From Acidimicrobiales bacterium (lineage in GTDB: Bacteria; Actinomycetota; Acidimicrobiia; Acidimicrobiales; Iamiaceae), in assembly GCA_030448105.1 (NCBI GenBank), contig JAUJNP010000003.1, positions 193,151 through 252,650 on the forward strand: DNA of 59,500 bases, in the 5' to 3' direction. Both the position numbers and the translations under genes were made by a program. Below, piece after piece: positions 1 through 7,972 of the stretch (position 1 is the stretch's first letter; every line of letters begins with the position of its first letter). The notes below the pieces were generated by a model, which was not told the DNA's origin, made no database searches, and saw only the letters and a list, made by a program, of their open reading frames with translations.

Positions 1-90
1 CCCCGCAGGTTAGGTAGGCCCCGCAGGTCAGGTAGGCCCCGCAGGTCAGGTAGGCCCCGCAGGTCAGGTTGGCCCCGCAGGTCAGGTAGG
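1..90. repeat. Five tandem 18-bp repeats
   Basis: Five head-to-tail copies of CCCCGCAGGTCAGGTAGG start at 1, 19, 37, 55 and 73. Copy 1 has a T for C in the middle and copy 4 a T for A near its end; the other three are identical. The array touches the window edge, so more copies may lie upstream. It ends 4 bp before the GTCACAC box of the herA-like gene promoter, so it could be a protein-binding array or a simple slippage minisatellite. There are no unique spacers, so it is not a CRISPR array. Confidence 0.9.
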
Positions 91-93
91 ACG

Positions 94-120
94 GTCACAC
101 CTCCTTGGTACGGTCCGCCC
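94..120 (+). promoter_or_regulatory. Leaderless promoter of herA-like gene with GTCACAC box
   Basis: A TACGGT hexamer (109-114) lies six bases before the ATG at 121, which places the expected transcription start on the start codon. There is no Shine-Dalgarno sequence. GTCACAC at 94-100 lies 8 bases upstream of the hexamer. The same box with the same spacing precedes sbcD. Promoter activity is inferred. Confidence 0.6.
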
Positions 121-1815
121 ATGGAGGTGGGGGAGGTGGTCGGTCGGGTCATCGGCACCGACGACGCCACCCCGCTCGAGTTCTGGGTGGGCGTGGCGCC
201 CGGCTGCTACCTCCAGCTCGACGACGTGGTCGCCCTGGAGCGGGTCCTGCCCTCCGGCGACACCGTCCGCATCTACGGCCTGGTCACCCAGGTGCGCGCC
301 CGCCAGGAGGGCGCCCGCTTCGACAGCGACGTGTTCCTCATCGCCGAGGGCCTACTGCCGGCCGAGGTCAGCGAGGCCGCCCTGGTGCAGGCCACCCGGT
401 TCGAGCCTGAGATCTTCGTGCCGCCCCGCCCGGGCGAACCGGTGCGGCGGGCGGCCGGCGCCGAGCGCGACCAGGCCCTGTTCTTCGACGCCATGGAACG
501 CCGGCTGCCGGCCGGCCTCTCCCGCGACGACGAACCGCTCTACATCAACCTCGAGTTCCTCGACGGCACCCGCGGCGCCCACGTCAACATCAGCGGGATC
601 TCCGGGGTGGCCACCAAGACCACCTACGCCACCTTCCTGCTCTACAGCGTGTTCAGCTCCGGCGTCCTCGGCGCCGAGGCGGTCAACACCAAGGCCCTCA
701 TCTTCAACGTGAAGGGCGAGGACCTGCTGTTCCTCGACCACCCCAACATCGACCTCTCCGACGACCAGGCGGCGCGCTACGCCAAGGCGGGCCTGCCGGT
801 GGGCGCCTTCGGGAGCGTGGAGGTGTTCGCCCCGCCCCGCCGGGGAGATCCGTCGGTGCGCCCCGACGTGGCCAGCCGCACCGAGGGGGTCACCTCCTTC
901 TTCTGGACCCTCGAGGAGTTCTGCCGGGGGGAGCTCTTGCCGTTCCTCTTCGCCGACGCCGAGGACGACCGCCAGCAGTACACGATGGTGGTGTTCAACG
1001 TCACCGCCCGGCTGGCCGACGCCACCCCCACCGGTGACGGCGGTGTGTCGGTGGAGGGCGTGCCGTGCCGCACCTTCGTCGACCTGGTCGACGCCATCGC
1101 CGCCAACGTGCTGAGCGAAGACCCTTTGGTGGCCGACCGCTGGGCCGGCCGAGCCATCGGGGGCGGCACCGTCAACGCCTTCATCCGCCGCCTGTACGGC
1201 GCCGTGCCCCACGTCCGCGACCTGGTGCGGGGCGACGTCGCCCGCCCCGACCGCCACACCGTGCGCTTCGAGCAGCAGCTCACCGTGGTCGACCTCCACA
1301 ACCTCAACGACCGGGCCAAGCGGTTCGTGGTGGGCGTGGTGCTGCGCAAGGCGTTCCGGGAGAAGGAGCAGTCGGGCTCGGCCCGGCCCCTGCAGTTCGT
1401 GCTGCTCGACGAGCTCAACAAGTACGCCCCCCGGGAGGGCACCAGCCCGATCAAGGAGATCCTCCTCGACGTGGCCGAGCGGGGCCGCTCGCTCGGCATC
1501 ATCCTGCTCGGCGCGCAGCAGACGGCCAGCGAGGTCGAGCGCCGGATCGTGGCCAACTCCGCCATCCGGGTGGTCGGCCGCCTCGACGCCGCCGAGGCGG
1601 GCAGGGGCGAGTACGGCTTCCTGCCCCAGGTGCAGCGCCAGCGGGCCACCATCCTCAAGCCCGGCACCATGCTGTTGAACCAGCCGGAGCTTCCCATCCC
1701 CGTGGTCTGCCAGTTCCCGTTCCCCGCCTGGGCCACCCGGCACCGGGAGGCGGGGGCCAACCCCAAGGCCACCGCATCGGTGCCCTCCGACCCCTTCGAG
1801 GGGCTCCCGACCTAG
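121..1815 (+). CDS. HerA-like FtsK-superfamily ATPase (DUF87/helicase HerA type)
   Basis: A 564-residue ATPase, probably a hexameric DNA translocase that works with the NurA-like nuclease and SbcCD encoded downstream in DNA end resection. Residues 1-80 look like a HAS-barrel N-terminus. The nucleotide-binding loop is the variant GISGVATKT (159-167), which keeps Lys166 and Thr167 but lacks the usual glycine before the lysine. Walker B is the LLDEL stretch with Asp430 and Glu431. A later ILLGAQQTAS segment fits the sensor region of HerA/FtsK ATPases. The start is the ATG six bases after a -10-like hexamer. The family assignment rests on domain order, motifs and the neighbours; the closest alternative is a generic DUF87 ATP-binding protein. 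Confidence 0.8.
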   Translation: MEVGEVVGRVIGTDDATPLEFWVGVAPGCYLQLDDVVALERVLPSGDTVRIYGLVTQVRARQEGARFDSDVFLIAEGLLPAEVSEAALVQATRFEPEIFVPPRPGEPVRRAAGAERDQALFFDAMERRLPAGLSRDDEPLYINLEFLDGTRGAHVNISGISGVATKTTYATFLLYSVFSSGVLGAEAVNTKALIFNVKGEDLLFLDHPNIDLSDDQAARYAKAGLPVGAFGSVEVFAPPRRGDPSVRPDVASRTEGVTSFFWTLEEFCRGELLPFLFADAEDDRQQYTMVVFNVTARLADATPTGDGGVSVEGVPCRTFVDLVDAIAANVLSEDPLVADRWAGRAIGGGTVNAFIRRLYGAVPHVRDLVRGDVARPDRHTVRFEQQLTVVDLHNLNDRAKRFVVGVVLRKAFREKEQSGSARPLQFVLLDELNKYAPREGTSPIKEILLDVAERGRSLGIILLGAQQTASEVERRIVANSAIRVVGRLDAAEAGRGEYGFLPQVQRQRATILKPGTMLLNQPELPIPVVCQFPFPAWATRHREAGANPKATASVPSDPFEGLPT

Positions 1816-1943
1816 GCCTACCGCGCTCGAGCCGCACGGGTCGGCTTCGGCGCGACGACCTCGCCCTTCGGCGGGGCCGCCGGCCGGTCCAGGTGTAGAA
1901 GAACTGAAGGTCCACATCGGGTGGTCAAGGCAAGGAGCACCGA

Positions 1944-2351
1944 ATGGAGCTGTCCGACCAGAGCCGGGTGATGGCGGGCATCCTCCTCGTCACGGTGCCA
2001 ACCATCGAGCTGGGCGGCATGGCCGTGCTGCGCATCATCCGCGGCCAGAAGCCGGCGACCGACCTCCAGCGTCGCTTCTCCCGCGCTGGCCACGCCCACG
2101 CCGGCGTGCTCGTGATCCTCGCCCTGGTGGCGCAGCTCTACGCCGACGTCGCCGACCTCGACGGCCCGGCCGACTCCCTCGCCCGCCTCGGGATCGCCTG
2201 GGCCGCCATCTTGATGCCGGCCGGGTTCTTCCTGTCCGTCACCCGTGCCGGCGCCACCGAGCCCAACCGCCTGGTGGCGTTGATCTGGGTCGGTGCGCTC
2301 GGCCTGGCCGCCGGCAGCCTCGCCCTCGGCATCGGCCTGCTTGTCGCCTGA
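1944..2351 (+). CDS. Small four-helix membrane protein, unknown function
   Basis: A 135-residue hydrophobic protein that I do not recognise. Four likely membrane helices lie near residues 8-30, 50-70, 82-102 and 112-134. A short basic segment (RRFSRAGHAHAG) between helices 1 and 2 contains two histidines. An AAGGAG ribosome-binding site ends about six bases before the ATG. The gene separates the herA-like ATPase from sbcD, has its own leader of about 130 bp and shows no motif that ties it to DNA repair. It may be an unrelated passenger. Confidence 0.65.
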   Translation: MELSDQSRVMAGILLVTVPTIELGGMAVLRIIRGQKPATDLQRRFSRAGHAHAGVLVILALVAQLYADVADLDGPADSLARLGIAWAAILMPAGFFLSVTRAGATEPNRLVALIWVGALGLAAGSLALGIGLLVA

Positions 2352-2366
2352 ACCCGGCCGGGGCCG

Positions 2367-2472
2367 CCGACCCCACCCGCCGCCCCGATGGACGACGCTC
2401 CGCGTCGCGGTCACACGTCCACCGACCCCACCCGCGCGCCCTGATGGACGACCTCCGCGTCGCTGTCACACG
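2367..2472 (+). repeat. Imperfect 51-bp direct repeat upstream of sbcD
   Basis: Positions 2367-2417 and 2422-2472 are near-identical 51-bp units with a period of 55 bp, each ending in TCACACG. Both contain an ATGGACGAC segment and a GTCACAC box (2410-2416 and 2465-2471). Only the second copy is followed at 8 bp by a -10-like hexamer. The simplest reading is a tandem duplication of the promoter-proximal region that left one orphan box. Confidence 0.85.
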
Positions 2473-2491
2473 GGGTGCGTATGGTCGAGGC
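2465..2491 (+). promoter_or_regulatory. Leaderless promoter of sbcD with GTCACAC box
   Basis: TATGGT (2480-2485) is followed by six bases and then the GTG at 2492. GTCACAC (2465-2471) sits 8 bases upstream of the hexamer, the same geometry as in front of the herA-like gene at position 121. No ribosome-binding site is visible, so a leaderless transcript is expected. Confidence 0.6.
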
Positions 2492-3640
2492 GTGAAGATC
2501 CTCCACACGTCTGACTGGCACGTGGGCCGCACCATCCGCGGCCGGAGCCGGGCCGACGAGCACGTCGCCGTGCTGGGGGAGATCGCCGCCGTCGCCGCCG
2601 CCGAGGCGGTCGACATCGTCGTGGTGGTGGGCGACCTGTTCGACACCGCCGCGCCCGCCCCCGAGTCCGAGCGCATCGTGTTCCGGGCCCTGCTCGACCT
2701 GGCCACCACCGGCGCCACGGTGGTGGTGGTGGCCGGCAACCACGACAGCGGTCGCCGTCTCCAGGCGGTGCAGCCGCTGCTCGAGCTGGGCGCGGTCGTC
2801 ACCCGTCCCGTCTTCGCTCGACCCGACGAGGGCGGCCTGGTGGAGATCACCTCCCGCGATGGGCGCGAGCGGGCCCAGGTGGCGCTGCTGCCGTTCCTGT
2901 CCCAGCGCTACGTGGTGCGGGCGGGCGAGCTGATGGGCCTCGATGCCCAGGACCACGGCCAGCTCTACGACCAGCGGGTCCGCGACCTCCTCGCCGCCCT
3001 CACCGCGGGCTTCCGGGCCGACACCGTCAACCTCGTCGCCGCCCACCTCTCGGTCACCGGCGGGCTCATGGGGGGAGGGGAGCGGCTGGCCCACACCCTC
3101 GAGCAGTACCAGGTGGGTGCGCTCGGCTTCCCGGCGTCGGCCCAGTACGTCGCCCTCGGCCACCTGCACCGCCGCCAGCAGGTCGCCGGGCCGTGCCCGA
3201 TCCACTACTGCGGCTCGCCCCTCCAGCTCGACTTCGGGGAGACCGCCGACGACAAGGCGGTCCTGCTGGTGGAGGCCCAGCCGGGGGCGCCGGTCACCGT
3301 CACCGAGCACCGCCTCACCTCCGGCCGGCGCCTCCGCAACCTCACCGGCACTCTCGCCGAGCTGGCCGCCGCCGCCGGCACCACCGGCGCCGACCACCTT
3401 CGCATCACCGTGCGCGAGCAGCCCCGGGTCGGCCTGGCCGACGAGGTGCGCGCCCTTTTCCCTCACTGCGTCGACGTGCGCATCGAGCGCCCGGACGGTT
3501 CCGAGCCCGCCACGCCGTCGTCGCCGGCACGCGCCGGGCGTGGCCCCAACGACCTGTTCGGCTCGTACCTGGCGGAGCAGGGCACCCCCGACCCGGCTGT
3601 CCTCGAGCTGTTCGGTGAGCTGCTCGAGGAGGTCGGCTGA
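2492..3640 (+). CDS. sbcD: Exonuclease SbcCD subunit D (Mre11-type phosphoesterase)
   Basis: The nuclease subunit of the SbcCD/Mre11-Rad50 complex, which opens hairpins and trims DNA ends with Mn2+. The calcineurin-like metal-binding motifs appear in order: TSDWHVGR (Asp8, His10), VVVGDLFD, VAGNHDSG, AHLS and LGHLHRRQQ. The C-terminal 100 residues would form the capping and SbcC-binding regions. At 382 residues it is of normal length. I chose the GTG at 2492 because the conserved domain begins there and a -10-like hexamer lies six bases before it; an upstream ATG at 2444 falls inside the duplicated promoter DNA. Its stop overlaps the sbcC start by one base (TGATG). Confidence 0.93.
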   Translation: MKILHTSDWHVGRTIRGRSRADEHVAVLGEIAAVAAAEAVDIVVVVGDLFDTAAPAPESERIVFRALLDLATTGATVVVVAGNHDSGRRLQAVQPLLELGAVVTRPVFARPDEGGLVEITSRDGRERAQVALLPFLSQRYVVRAGELMGLDAQDHGQLYDQRVRDLLAALTAGFRADTVNLVAAHLSVTGGLMGGGERLAHTLEQYQVGALGFPASAQYVALGHLHRRQQVAGPCPIHYCGSPLQLDFGETADDKAVLLVEAQPGAPVTVTEHRLTSGRRLRNLTGTLAELAAAAGTTGADHLRITVREQPRVGLADEVRALFPHCVDVRIERPDGSEPATPSSPARAGRGPNDLFGSYLAEQGTPDPAVLELFGELLEEVG

Positions 3641-6033
3641 TGCGCCCCACCCGGCTCGAGATCGAAGGCTTCACCGCCTTCCGCGACCCCGTCACCATCG
3701 ACTTCGAGGGGGCCGACCTCTTCGCCATCACCGGCCCCACCGGCGCCGGCAAGTCCAGCATCATCGATGCCCTCGTCTTCGCCCTCTACGGCGCCATCCC
3801 GCGCCTCGACCGGCGGGCGGTGGCGCCGATAATCGCTCTTGGCCGCGCCGAGGCGCGGGTCCGCTTCACGTTCAGCGTCGGGGGGGAGGCCTATGTCGGC
3901 GTCCGGGTGGTCCGGCGCACCAAGACCGGTGCCACCACCAAGGAGGCCCGTCTCGAGCGGGCGGCCGACGGCGAGGTACTGGCCGGCTCCGCCGACGAGG
4001 TGTCCTACGCCGTCGCCGACCTCCTGGGCCTCGACTTCGACCACTTCACGACGTGCGTCGTGCTTCCCCAGGGTCAGTTCGCCCGGTTGCTGCACGAGGA
4101 GCCCCGTACCCGCCAGGACCTGCTCGTCTCCTTGCTCGACCTCGGCCTCTACGCCCGCCTCGCCTCCGCCGCTCGCCAGCGCGCCTCAGCCGCCCAGCAG
4201 CGGGCCGAGGTGGCCGGGCACCTGCTCGACAAGCTCGCCTTCGCCACAGCCGCGGCGGCGGCCACCGCAGAAGGGCGGGTCGCCGCCCTGGAGGAGCTCC
4301 AGCGCGAGCTGAGCCGCTCCCGCCCGGTGCTCGAGGACCTCCTGCGCACCGAGCAGGAGGCGGCGTCCGAGGCCGACGCCGCCACCGCCCGGGCCCGATC
4401 GCTGGTCGCCATCGTGGTGCCCGCCGACCTTCGGGGCCGCGCCGCCGCCCTCGCTGCGGCCCGGACCGAAGTCGAGCGCCGGGCTACAGAGGAGGTGCAG
4501 GCGCAGCACGCATCCGACGCCGCCGAGGCCGTCCTCGCCTCCCTGCCGTCGTTGGCCGAGCTGCAGGCGGCCGAGCGCGACCACGCCGAGCGCTCCGGCC
4601 TGGCCCAGCGGCGGTCGGCCATCAGGGCGCAGCTGGCCGAGCGGCAGGCGGCGGAGGCGGCGGCAGTGGCCACCCAGGCCGCGCTCGAGGACGAGCTGAA
4701 TCACGCCGTCGACGCCCTCGACCGGGCCCGGTGGGAACATCGTGCGCTCGACCTCGCCGCCTCCCTCGTGGCGGGGAAGCCGTGCCCGGTCTGCCGCCAG
4801 CCGGTGCACGAGGTTCCCGGGCGCGACGAGCACGGGGCCGCCCGGGCGGTGGAGGCGGCGGCGGCCGCCAAAGCCGATCTCGAGGCCCGGCTGGTCGGCG
4901 CCACCCGGGCGGTGCGGGAGGGCGAAGCGGCCCGCCTGCAGCTCGAGACCCGGCTCGGGTCGGTCACCGAGTCGCTGGTCGACCTCGACGCTCGCCTGGC
5001 CGGCGCCCCCGAGCCCGCCGAGCGGGGGGCCCGGCTGCGGGCGGTGGAGGAGGCCGAGGCCGCCCGCGCCCACGCCCGGCGGGCCGACCGCGCCGCTCGG
5101 GCGACTGCCGCCGCCGCCCGCGCCCAGCTCGAGCAGGTGCTGGCGGCCGAGACCGCCGACCGCCGGCGGTTCGCCGAGGTGCGCGACCGGGTCGCCGCCC
5201 TCGGGCCACCGGCCGCCGGCCACGGCGACCTGGTGTCGGACTGGCAGCAGCTGGCGGCGTGGGCGCAAGGGGCGCGCCCGCAGCACGAGGCAGCCGCCGA
5301 ACAGGCCCGGGCGCGCGCCGCCGAAGCAGCCGCCCAGCGCCGAGCTCGCACCCGCGAGCTGGCCGAACGGTGCGTGGCCGCAGGGGTGGAACCGGGGGGC
5401 CGCGACTCCTTCGAGGCGGTGGCCGACGCCGTCGCCGAGGCCCGCTCCGCCCACACCCACATCATCGAGGCCATGGAGGAGGCGGCCACCCACCGCCGGG
5501 AGGCGGCTGAACAGGCGCGGCGGGCCGAGACCGCTACCGCGCTGGCCACCCACCTGTCGGCCAACCACTTCGAGAAGTGGGTGCTCGACGAAGCGGTGGG
5601 TGCGCTGGTAGCTGCCGCCACCGAGGTGCTCTTCGACCTGTCCGGGGGCGACTACTCGCTGACGCTCGACGAGCGCGCCAACTTCATGGTGGTCGACCAC
5701 CGCTGCGCCGACGAGGTGCGTTCGGCCAAGACCCTCTCGGGGGGCGAGACCTTCCTCGCCTCCCTGGCCCTCGCCCTGGCCCTGGCCGACCAGGTCGGCG
5801 AGCTGGCCGCAGATGGGGCGGCACGGCTGGAGTCGATCTTCCTCGACGAGGGCTTCGGCAGCCTGGATCCCGACACCCTCGACACGGTGGCGGCCGCCAT
5901 CGAGGAGCTCGGCGCCCGCGGCCGCACGGTCGGCCTCATCACCCACGTGGCCGAGCTGGGCGAGCGGGTCCCCGTGCGCTTCGTGGTGGACAAGGGCGCC
6001 GGCTCCTCCACCGTCAACCGCGTGGTGGCCTGA
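3640..6033 (+). CDS. sbcC: Exonuclease SbcCD subunit C (Rad50-type SMC ATPase)
   Basis: The ATPase and tether subunit of SbcCD. Walker A GPTGAGKS lies at residues 32-39. Long Ala/Glu/Arg-rich coiled-coil arms flank a zinc hook, CPVC (Cys382, Cys385), which would dimerise complexes through zinc. The C-terminal half holds the ABC signature TLSGGETF, Walker B (FLDEGFGSLD) and a final VGLITHVAEL segment. The 797-residue length is short for SbcC (E. coli about 1050), so the arms are shorter. The start overlaps the sbcD stop and the stop overlaps the next ATG, so sbcD, sbcC and the nurA-like gene are very likely translationally coupled. Confidence 0.93.
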   Translation: MRPTRLEIEGFTAFRDPVTIDFEGADLFAITGPTGAGKSSIIDALVFALYGAIPRLDRRAVAPIIALGRAEARVRFTFSVGGEAYVGVRVVRRTKTGATTKEARLERAADGEVLAGSADEVSYAVADLLGLDFDHFTTCVVLPQGQFARLLHEEPRTRQDLLVSLLDLGLYARLASAARQRASAAQQRAEVAGHLLDKLAFATAAAAATAEGRVAALEELQRELSRSRPVLEDLLRTEQEAASEADAATARARSLVAIVVPADLRGRAAALAAARTEVERRATEEVQAQHASDAAEAVLASLPSLAELQAAERDHAERSGLAQRRSAIRAQLAERQAAEAAAVATQAALEDELNHAVDALDRARWEHRALDLAASLVAGKPCPVCRQPVHEVPGRDEHGAARAVEAAAAAKADLEARLVGATRAVREGEAARLQLETRLGSVTESLVDLDARLAGAPEPAERGARLRAVEEAEAARAHARRADRAARATAAAARAQLEQVLAAETADRRRFAEVRDRVAALGPPAAGHGDLVSDWQQLAAWAQGARPQHEAAAEQARARAAEAAAQRRARTRELAERCVAAGVEPGGRDSFEAVADAVAEARSAHTHIIEAMEEAATHRREAAEQARRAETATALATHLSANHFEKWVLDEAVGALVAAATEVLFDLSGGDYSLTLDERANFMVVDHRCADEVRSAKTLSGGETFLASLALALALADQVGELAADGAARLESIFLDEGFGSLDPDTLDTVAAAIEELGARGRTVGLITHVAELGERVPVRFVVDKGAGSSTVNRVVA

Positions 6034-7001
6034 TGCGATTCGCGGTGGAGACGTGGTCACCGGAGTACGGCGCCCCCGCGGACGACACCGCCCTCGCCGC
6101 CGCCAGCCCAGACGTCGACCTCACCGCCGAGGCGGCGCCGGCCGACTGGGGCCCCCGGCGGCCCGGGCCGGCGGCGGCCGTCCCCAAGGTGATCTGCTTC
6201 GTCGACGGCGTGCGCAGGGTCGACGCCCGGGTGTGGGTCACCCCCGACGATGGCGTGGCCCGGCAGGGGATCTGCGCCAGCTACGGGGCCGGCGTGGTCC
6301 GCTGCGACGGCGCCGCCGAGCTGCGGGAGGTGGCGGTCGGCCGGGGCCTGTTCTGCCCGGTGGCCGGGGCCGAGGCCATAGTCACCGGCCACGGCCGGTA
6401 CCGGCCCCACCCGGTGGCCTCCGAGGACCCCGACGCCCTCTCCCTCGCCCTCCAGGGCGGCATGGCCGACCTCGAGCACCGGGTCAGCGAGGCGGCCGGT
6501 GCCGGCGCCGGCGGCGACTGCGAGCTCCTCGTGCTCGACGGTCCCCTCCGCCAGCGCCACCGGCTGCCGGGCGCGGTGGGCTACGTCAAGACCCACCAGC
6601 GCTCCTACCTGCCCGAGCCCCTCGTGGGGGTGGTCAGTGCCCTGGGCGACGGCGAGCGCACGCCGGTGTTCCTCATCGGCGGTCGGTGGAGCCGCTGGTC
6701 GTGGTACCTGCGTCTGCCGGGGGAGCGGGCCCACGGGTGGTCGGGGATCGTGAGGTGCGAGGCTTCGGTCGACGTGCCCGCCTCGGCGGTCACCGCCCTG
6801 GCCGACCGGGTCACCCTGGCCCTGCCGAGGTTCGCCTCGGCCCCCCACAAGGACGCCCGCGCCCCGCAGAACCTGTACCCCATCGCGGGGTTGGAACGTG
6901 AGCTCCGGCACCGCCTGGGCGACCCGCTCCTGCTGCTACGGGGGCTGCGGAAATCGGCGGCAGCCGCCCTCCGGGCCCCTACTACGGTGCCCGCCCTGTG
7001 A
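6033..7001 (+). CDS. NurA-like 5'-3' nuclease domain protein
   Basis: A 322-residue protein with the layout of NurA nucleases, the RNase H-like partners of HerA. An N-terminal FVDG motif (Asp58) begins the first strand, LVLDG (Asp169) follows, then GYVKTH (Lys186), and the C-terminus has the PQNLYPIAGLERELRH segment typical of the family's last helix. The first DG is not followed by the serine of the classical DGS motif. ATG overlaps the sbcC stop (TGATG), and the stop overlaps the ABC transporter start (GTGA). Position after sbcDC, with a HerA-like ATPase upstream, is the main support. I infer nuclease activity. Confidence 0.75.
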   Translation: MRFAVETWSPEYGAPADDTALAAASPDVDLTAEAAPADWGPRRPGPAAAVPKVICFVDGVRRVDARVWVTPDDGVARQGICASYGAGVVRCDGAAELREVAVGRGLFCPVAGAEAIVTGHGRYRPHPVASEDPDALSLALQGGMADLEHRVSEAAGAGAGGDCELLVLDGPLRQRHRLPGAVGYVKTHQRSYLPEPLVGVVSALGDGERTPVFLIGGRWSRWSWYLRLPGERAHGWSGIVRCEASVDVPASAVTALADRVTLALPRFASAPHKDARAPQNLYPIAGLERELRHRLGDPLLLLRGLRKSAAAALRAPTTVPAL

Positions 7002-7972
7002 CGGACGAGCGGGCGGTAAGAGCCGAGGGCCTGCGGCGCAGCTTCGGCACCAACGAGGCGGTGGCGGGCGTCGACCTGGCGGTCGAGGTGGGGGAGATCT
7101 ACGGCTTCCTGGGGCCGAACGGCGCCGGCAAGTCCACCATGGTGCGGATGCTGTGCACCCTGCTCCACCCGCACGGGGGCACGGCCACGGTCGCCGGCTT
7201 CGACGTGGTCCGCCAACCGGAGCAGGTCCGGCTGCACATCGGTGTCGCGCTCCAGGACGCCGCCCTCGACCCCAAGCAGAGCGGCACCGAGCTGCTGCGC
7301 CTGCAAGGACGCCTCTACGGCCTCAGCCGGTCCGAGATCGATCGGCGCATCGCCGACATCACCAGCCTGATCGACATCGGCGACGCCCTCGACCACCGGA
7401 TCAGCACCTACTCCGGCGGCATGAAGCGACGCCTCGACCTGGCGGCTGCCCTGGTCCACAACCCCGACGTGCTGTTCCTCGACGAGCCCACCACCGGGCT
7501 CGACCCGGTGAGCCGCCTGCGGGTCTGGGACGAGGTCCGCCACCTCAACCAGGACCTCGGCATGACCGTCTTCCTCACCACCCAGTACCTGGAGGAGGCC
7601 GACGAGCTGGCGGGCCGGGTCGGCATCATCGATCGCGGCGTGCTGGTGGCCGAGGGCACGCCCGAGGACCTCAAGCGCCGCATCGGCTCCGACCTGATCG
7701 TGGCCCGCGTGGAGGGCGACACCGACGAGGCCCTCCGGGCCGTCGAGGGCACGGGCGGCGTCACCGCCGTCGAGCTCCGAGGCGACGAGATGACCATCAG
7801 CGTGGCCGACGGCGCCACCACCATCAGCCCGGTGGCGGTGGCCCTCAACGGGAGCCAGGTGCAGGTGCGCGAGCTCACCCTGCGCCGGCCGACCCTCGAC
7901 GACGTCTTCCTCGAGCTCACCGGCAACCGCATGGACGGCGACGACGACACCGACGAGGAGCAGGCCTCATGA
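6998..7972 (+). CDS. Drug-type ABC exporter, ATP-binding protein (DrrA-like)
   Basis: The ATPase half of a two-gene ABC-2 exporter of the daunorubicin-resistance type. It has Walker A GPNGAGKST, the signature YSGGM, Walker B LFLDEPTTGLDP and the H-loop region FLTTQYLEEAD. The C-terminal 90 residues match the DUF4162 extension found on DrrA-like proteins. At 324 residues it is of normal length. The GTG start overlaps the previous stop as GTGA; a TACGGT hexamer lies nine bases upstream, so an internal promoter is possible. Its own stop overlaps the permease ATG. The substrate is unknown. Confidence 0.9.
   Translation: MTDERAVRAEGLRRSFGTNEAVAGVDLAVEVGEIYGFLGPNGAGKSTMVRMLCTLLHPHGGTATVAGFDVVRQPEQVRLHIGVALQDAALDPKQSGTELLRLQGRLYGLSRSEIDRRIADITSLIDIGDALDHRISTYSGGMKRRLDLAAALVHNPDVLFLDEPTTGLDPVSRLRVWDEVRHLNQDLGMTVFLTTQYLEEADELAGRVGIIDRGVLVAEGTPEDLKRRIGSDLIVARVEGDTDEALRAVEGTGGVTAVELRGDEMTISVADGATTISPVAVALNGSQVQVRELTLRRPTLDDVFLELTGNRMDGDDDTDEEQAS

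Noticed and set aside
1..90. CRISPR array
   Set aside because: Units are directly adjacent with no spacers and there are no cas genes.
1846..1857. TTCGGCGCGACG as a fifth copy of the outer arm
   Set aside because: Only 12 bases match and there is no inner arm or second arm nearby. In DNA this GC-rich such a match can be chance.
2943..5510. Long Arg/Pro-rich open frame over sbcD and sbcC
   Set aside because: Its composition is that of a shifted frame of GC-rich coding DNA, and the sbcD and sbcC frames carry all the expected motifs.
121..7001. HerA-based anti-phage defence system
   Set aside because: Known defence HerA systems pair it with Sir2 or DUF4297 proteins. Here the partners are SbcCD and a NurA-like nuclease, which fits repair better.
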